Assembly: GCF_000331775.1 (NCBI RefSeq)
Contig: NZ_CAPJ01000169.1
Location: 1 to 25,810 of the forward strand
Length of the DNA: 25,810 nucleotides
Source of the DNA: Xanthomonas translucens pv. translucens DSM 18974
GTDB lineage: Bacteria; Pseudomonadota; Gammaproteobacteria; Xanthomonadales; Xanthomonadaceae
Reading direction: 5' to 3'
Shown here: piece by piece, positions 23,105 to 25,810 of the stretch
Layout: each line of letters begins with the position of its first letter
Position numbering within the stretch: the first letter of the stretch is position 1
Translations under genes and position numbers: made by a program
Notes under the pieces: model-generated
Databases searched by the model: none
Seen by the model: only the letters and a program-made list of their open reading frames with translations
What the model was told of the DNA's origin: nothing

Positions 23105-24826
23105 ATGCCGCACGCATCCTGCTCTGGACTCGAGATGAGCCATGCCGCTCCCCCCTGTTGCACGCCGCTGCTGAGCCTGTCGCTGGGCCTGCTGCTGGGC
23201 AACTACGACACCGCCTCGGCGCAGCCCACGCCGCGCGCGATGCAGACCGCGCGGGCGCCGGCGCCGCTGACCCCGGACCTGGCCTATCCCGAACTGTTCC
23301 AGGCTGTACAGCGACAGGAACTGTTCGACGACCAGAAGCACTTCGTCGATGCGCTGCCGCTGCGCGACCCGGCGCTGATCAACGCCGACTACCTGGCGCA
23401 GCGCCAGCAGCCGGGCTTCGACCTGCCCCGCTTCGTCGCCGCCAACTTTGAGGAATCCGGCCCGGTGCAGACCGAGGCGATCCGCCAGGACACCGGCCTG
23501 CGCGAGCACATCGACGCGCTGTGGCCGCTGCTGGTGCGGCGCCAGGTGGACGTGCCGGCGCACAGCAGCCTGCTGTCGCTGCCGCAGCCCTATGTGGTGC
23601 CGGGCGGGCGCTTCCGCGAGGTCTACTACTGGGATTCGTACTTCACCATGCTCGGCCTGGTCGAGAGCGGCGAGCGGGAGCGCAGCCGGCAGATGCTGGA
23701 CAACTTTGCCTACCTGATCGACACCTACGGGCACATCCCCAACGGCAACCGCAGCTACTACCTGAGCCGCTCGCAGCCGCCGTTCTTCTCGCACATGGTG
23801 CAGCTGCAGGCCAAGGTGGAAGGCGACGCCGCCTATGCGCGCTACCTGCCGCAGTTGCAGAAGGAATACGCGTACTGGATGCAGGGCGCGCAGGCGTTGG
23901 CGCCGGGCAGCGCGCAGGCGCACGTGGTGCGGCTGGCCGACGGCAGCCTGCTCAACCGCTACTGGGACGCGCGCGACACGCCGCGCCCGGAAGCCTGGCT
24001 GCACGACGTGCGCACCGCCGCCGAGGCCAAGGACCGCCCCGCCGCTGACGTCTACCGCGACCTGCGCGCCGGCGCCGAGAGCGGCTGGGACTATTCCAGC
24101 CGCTGGCTCGGCGACCGCAAGACCCTGGCCACCATCCGCACCACCGCCATCGTCCCGGTCGATCTCAACAGCCTGCTCTACCACCTCGAAACCACCCTGG
24201 CCGTGGCCTGCAAAAAGAACCCGGGCGCTTCGGGCTGCGACACCGACTACGCGGCCCTGGCCAGCGCGCGCAAGACCGCGATGGACAAGCACCTGTGGAG
24301 CGATGCCGGCTACTACGCCGACTACGACTGGCAACAGCGCCGGCTGCGCGAACAGGTCACCGCCGCGGCGCTGTATCCGCTGTTCGTCGGCATCGCCTCG
24401 CCGGCGCGCGCCAAGCGCAGCGCCGACACTGTGCAGGCGCAGCTGCTGCGTCCCGGCGGCCTGGCCACCACCCGCCTGCATACCGGTCAGCAATGGGACG
24501 AACCCAACGGCTGGGCGCCGCTGCAATGGATCGCGGTGGACGGCCTGCGCCGCTACGGCCAGGACGCGCTGGCGCAGCGCATCGGCAGCCGCTTCCTGGC
24601 GCGGGTGCAGGCGCTGTTCGCGCAGCAGCACAAGCTGGTGGAGAAGTACGGCGTCGACGCCAAGGCCCAGGGCGGCGGCGGCGGCGAATACGCGTTGCAG
24701 GACGGCTTCGGCTGGACCAACGGCGTGACCCTGCTGTTGCTGGACCTGTACGCGAAACCGGCCGTCGCCGCGCCGCCCGCAGCGGCGGCGCAGCGCCACG
24801 CACAGCCGGAGCCGGCCACGCCCTGA
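23105..24826 (+). CDS. treA: Periplasmic trehalase, GH37
   Basis: This 573-residue enzyme hydrolyses trehalose to two glucose molecules in the periplasm. A signal peptide with hydrophobic core LLSLSLGLLLG (22-32) ends near ASAQ. Both GH37 signatures are present: PGGRFREVYYWDSY (166-179) and QWDEPNGWAP (463-472). By analogy with E. coli TreA, the catalytic acid is D329 in ESGWDYSSRW and the base E513 in VEKYGV. The glycine-rich GGGGGEYALQDGFGWTNG lid follows at 523-540. The tail after 550 is Ala/Pro rich and probably disordered. ATG 23105 gives a standard signal peptide; ATG 23135 is an alternative, and the open frame before 23105 looks non-coding. It is convergent with the transglycosylase gene. 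It would allow use of plant or microbial trehalose. Confidence 0.95.
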   Translation: MPHASCSGLEMSHAAPPCCTPLLSLSLGLLLGNYDTASAQPTPRAMQTARAPAPLTPDLAYPELFQAVQRQELFDDQKHFVDALPLRDPALINADYLAQRQQPGFDLPRFVAANFEESGPVQTEAIRQDTGLREHIDALWPLLVRRQVDVPAHSSLLSLPQPYVVPGGRFREVYYWDSYFTMLGLVESGERERSRQMLDNFAYLIDTYGHIPNGNRSYYLSRSQPPFFSHMVQLQAKVEGDAAYARYLPQLQKEYAYWMQGAQALAPGSAQAHVVRLADGSLLNRYWDARDTPRPEAWLHDVRTAAEAKDRPAADVYRDLRAGAESGWDYSSRWLGDRKTLATIRTTAIVPVDLNSLLYHLETTLAVACKKNPGASGCDTDYAALASARKTAMDKHLWSDAGYYADYDWQQRRLREQVTAAALYPLFVGIASPARAKRSADTVQAQLLRPGGLATTRLHTGQQWDEPNGWAPLQWIAVDGLRRYGQDALAQRIGSRFLARVQALFAQQHKLVEKYGVDAKAQGGGGGEYALQDGFGWTNGVTLLLLDLYAKPAVAAPPAAAAQRHAQPEPATP

Positions 24827-24896
24827 GGCGACGGCCGGCGGGTGTGCGGCCACGGCATCGTCGCCATCCCCTCGCCTTACGAACCGCTGACGCTAC

Positions 24897-24929
24897 CGGT
24901 GAACGCGCAGCGCGGCCCGCTGTTCACCG
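24897..24929. terminator. Inverted repeat between convergent genes
   Basis: An 8-bp CGGTGAAC arm pairs with its complement across 17 nt that can fold into a smaller CAGCG/CGCTG stem. It lies in the 110 nt between the trehalase and transglycosylase stops and could terminate both transcripts. No T-run is present. Confidence 0.4.
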
Positions 24930-24936
24930 TCGCGCG

Positions 24937-25710
24937 CTACTGCACCGGCATTTCCGTCCTGATCCCCATCGCCTCGCGGTAGCGCTGGTACAGCGCCATC
25001 ACCTTGTCGATGTAGTCGCGGGTTTCCGCATACGGCGGCACGCCGCGATAGCGCGCCACGGTGCCGATGCCGGCGTTGTAGGCGGCCGCGGCCAGGGTGC
25101 GGTCGCCCTGGTAGCGGCGCAGCAGCGACTGCATGTAGCGCGCACCGCCGGCGATCGACTGATCGGCGGCGAACGGATCGGCCACGCCGTATTCCTTCGC
25201 CACCTGGGGCATCAGCTGCATCACGCCCTGCGCGCCCTTCGGCGACACCGCCGCGGCGTCGAAGCCGCTTTCGGCATGCGCGATCGCGCGCAGCCACGGA
25301 TCGTCCACCCCGGTGGCGCGCGCCGCGGCGTGGAACTGCTTGGCGTGCCTGTTCAACTGCGGCACGCCGACCGTGCCCAGGCCAGGATGCGCCGCCTCGC
25401 CGGGCGGGGTCACCGCGGTGAAGCGCAGGTATGGGCGCGAGCCGGGCAGATTGCGCGTGGAATACACCAGGCGCCCATCCTGCTCGCGCTCGTACAAGGT
25501 GCCGCTGAACACGCCCATGCTGCCCCACAGGTTGGGCGTGGCAATCGCGGCATCGTCCAGTTCCTTCGGCGTGCAGCGCGACCCCGGCTCCGGCGCGGTC
25601 GCCAGGCTGACCGTGCCGTCGCGCACGCAGCGGTAGACCGTACGCGCCTGCGCCGCAGCGACGACACAGCAGCACAGCAGCAGGCTCAGCAGCGTTCGGG
25701 CACAGCGCAT
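24937..25710 (-). CDS. Secreted lytic transglycosylase, SLT family 1
   Basis: This 257-residue protein has a signal peptide (about 1-22, ending AAAQA) and an N-terminal region of about 90 residues with a Cys pair (YRCVRDGTVSLATAPEPGSRC) resembling the small DUF4124-like module seen in proteobacterial transglycosylases. The C-terminal SLT domain runs from about 118 to 245. It shows the catalytic AHAESGF (E147), GAQGVMQLMP (159-168), AGGARYM and AAYNAG (209-214). The enzyme cleaves peptidoglycan to anhydromuropeptides in the periplasm. Homologues act in cell-wall turnover or in secretion-system insertion; no secretion-system gene adjoins it here. The start is the ATG at 25710, which opens directly on the signal peptide. 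The 100 nt upstream to the window end contain no further gene. Confidence 0.92.
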   Translation of the reverse strand: MRCARTLLSLLLCCCVVAAAQARTVYRCVRDGTVSLATAPEPGSRCTPKELDDAAIATPNLWGSMGVFSGTLYEREQDGRLVYSTRNLPGSRPYLRFTAVTPPGEAAHPGLGTVGVPQLNRHAKQFHAAARATGVDDPWLRAIAHAESGFDAAAVSPKGAQGVMQLMPQVAKEYGVADPFAADQSIAGGARYMQSLLRRYQGDRTLAAAAYNAGIGTVARYRGVPPYAETRDYIDKVMALYQRYREAMGIRTEMPVQ

Positions 25711-25810
25711 GGGGCGGGAGATGGAACCGGCGACGGTGGGCGCGCATCATCGCGCAGCGGGCGTCGGCGCGGGTGAGGACCGGCCAGGACGCTCGTTTTG
25801 ACCCGCGCCG

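Noticed and set aside
23000..24853. 617-codon open frame antisense to trehalase
   Set aside because: Shadow of a gene with both GH37 signatures.

Overview
The window is GC-rich, densely coding DNA that most likely comes from Xanthomonas or a very close relative. Evidence: a GH5/CBM2 cellulase of the EngXCA type, a periplasmic GH37 trehalase, dispersed GGGACTC heptamer repeats, and an inverted repeat of the GGAGCGGCTTCAGCC family common in xanthomonads and pseudomonads. The species cannot be fixed from sequence reading alone.

Region 1 (1-7068, + strand) is a tightly packed cell-surface polysaccharide operon, most gene borders overlapping. In order: WbqC-like protein (5' end outside the window), ArnC/GtrB-like GT2 glycosyltransferase, SAM methyltransferase, NeuD/PglD-like left-handed beta-helix acyltransferase, ArnE-like small membrane protein, polytopic probable GT-C protein, WecE-type sugar aminotransferase and a beta-propeller glycosidase-like protein. 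Together they resemble an Arn-like route: make and acylate a 4-amino-4,6-dideoxyhexose, load it on undecaprenyl phosphate, flip it and transfer it in the periplasm. This is inference from gene content.

Region 2 (7069-12284) holds an orphan siderophore-type TonB-dependent receptor behind a good Fur-box candidate, a REP-like inverted repeat, and, on the - strand, a LytS-type histidine kinase, a LytTR response regulator and a small Cys-rich lipoprotein in one operon.

Region 3 (12579-14860, - strand) has a cyclase-family metal-dependent hydrolase and, upstream of it, an unusual three-gene operon: two divergent, degenerate type II dehydroquinase (AroQ)-fold proteins in tandem and a 72-residue protein of unknown function. 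This operon is the least explained part of the window.

Region 4 (14962-17316) is an APC amino-acid permease bracketed by two direct copies of a GGGACTC-heptamer element. The right-hand copy abuts a decayed, truncated M28 peptidase gene.

Region 5 (17403-25710) has the cellulase with two Clp/CRP-like sites upstream, a two-domain M16 zinc peptidase, about 0.8 kb without a recognisable gene, a periplasmic trehalase and a convergent secreted lytic transglycosylase. Most of these products are secreted or periplasmic and suit a plant-associated lifestyle.
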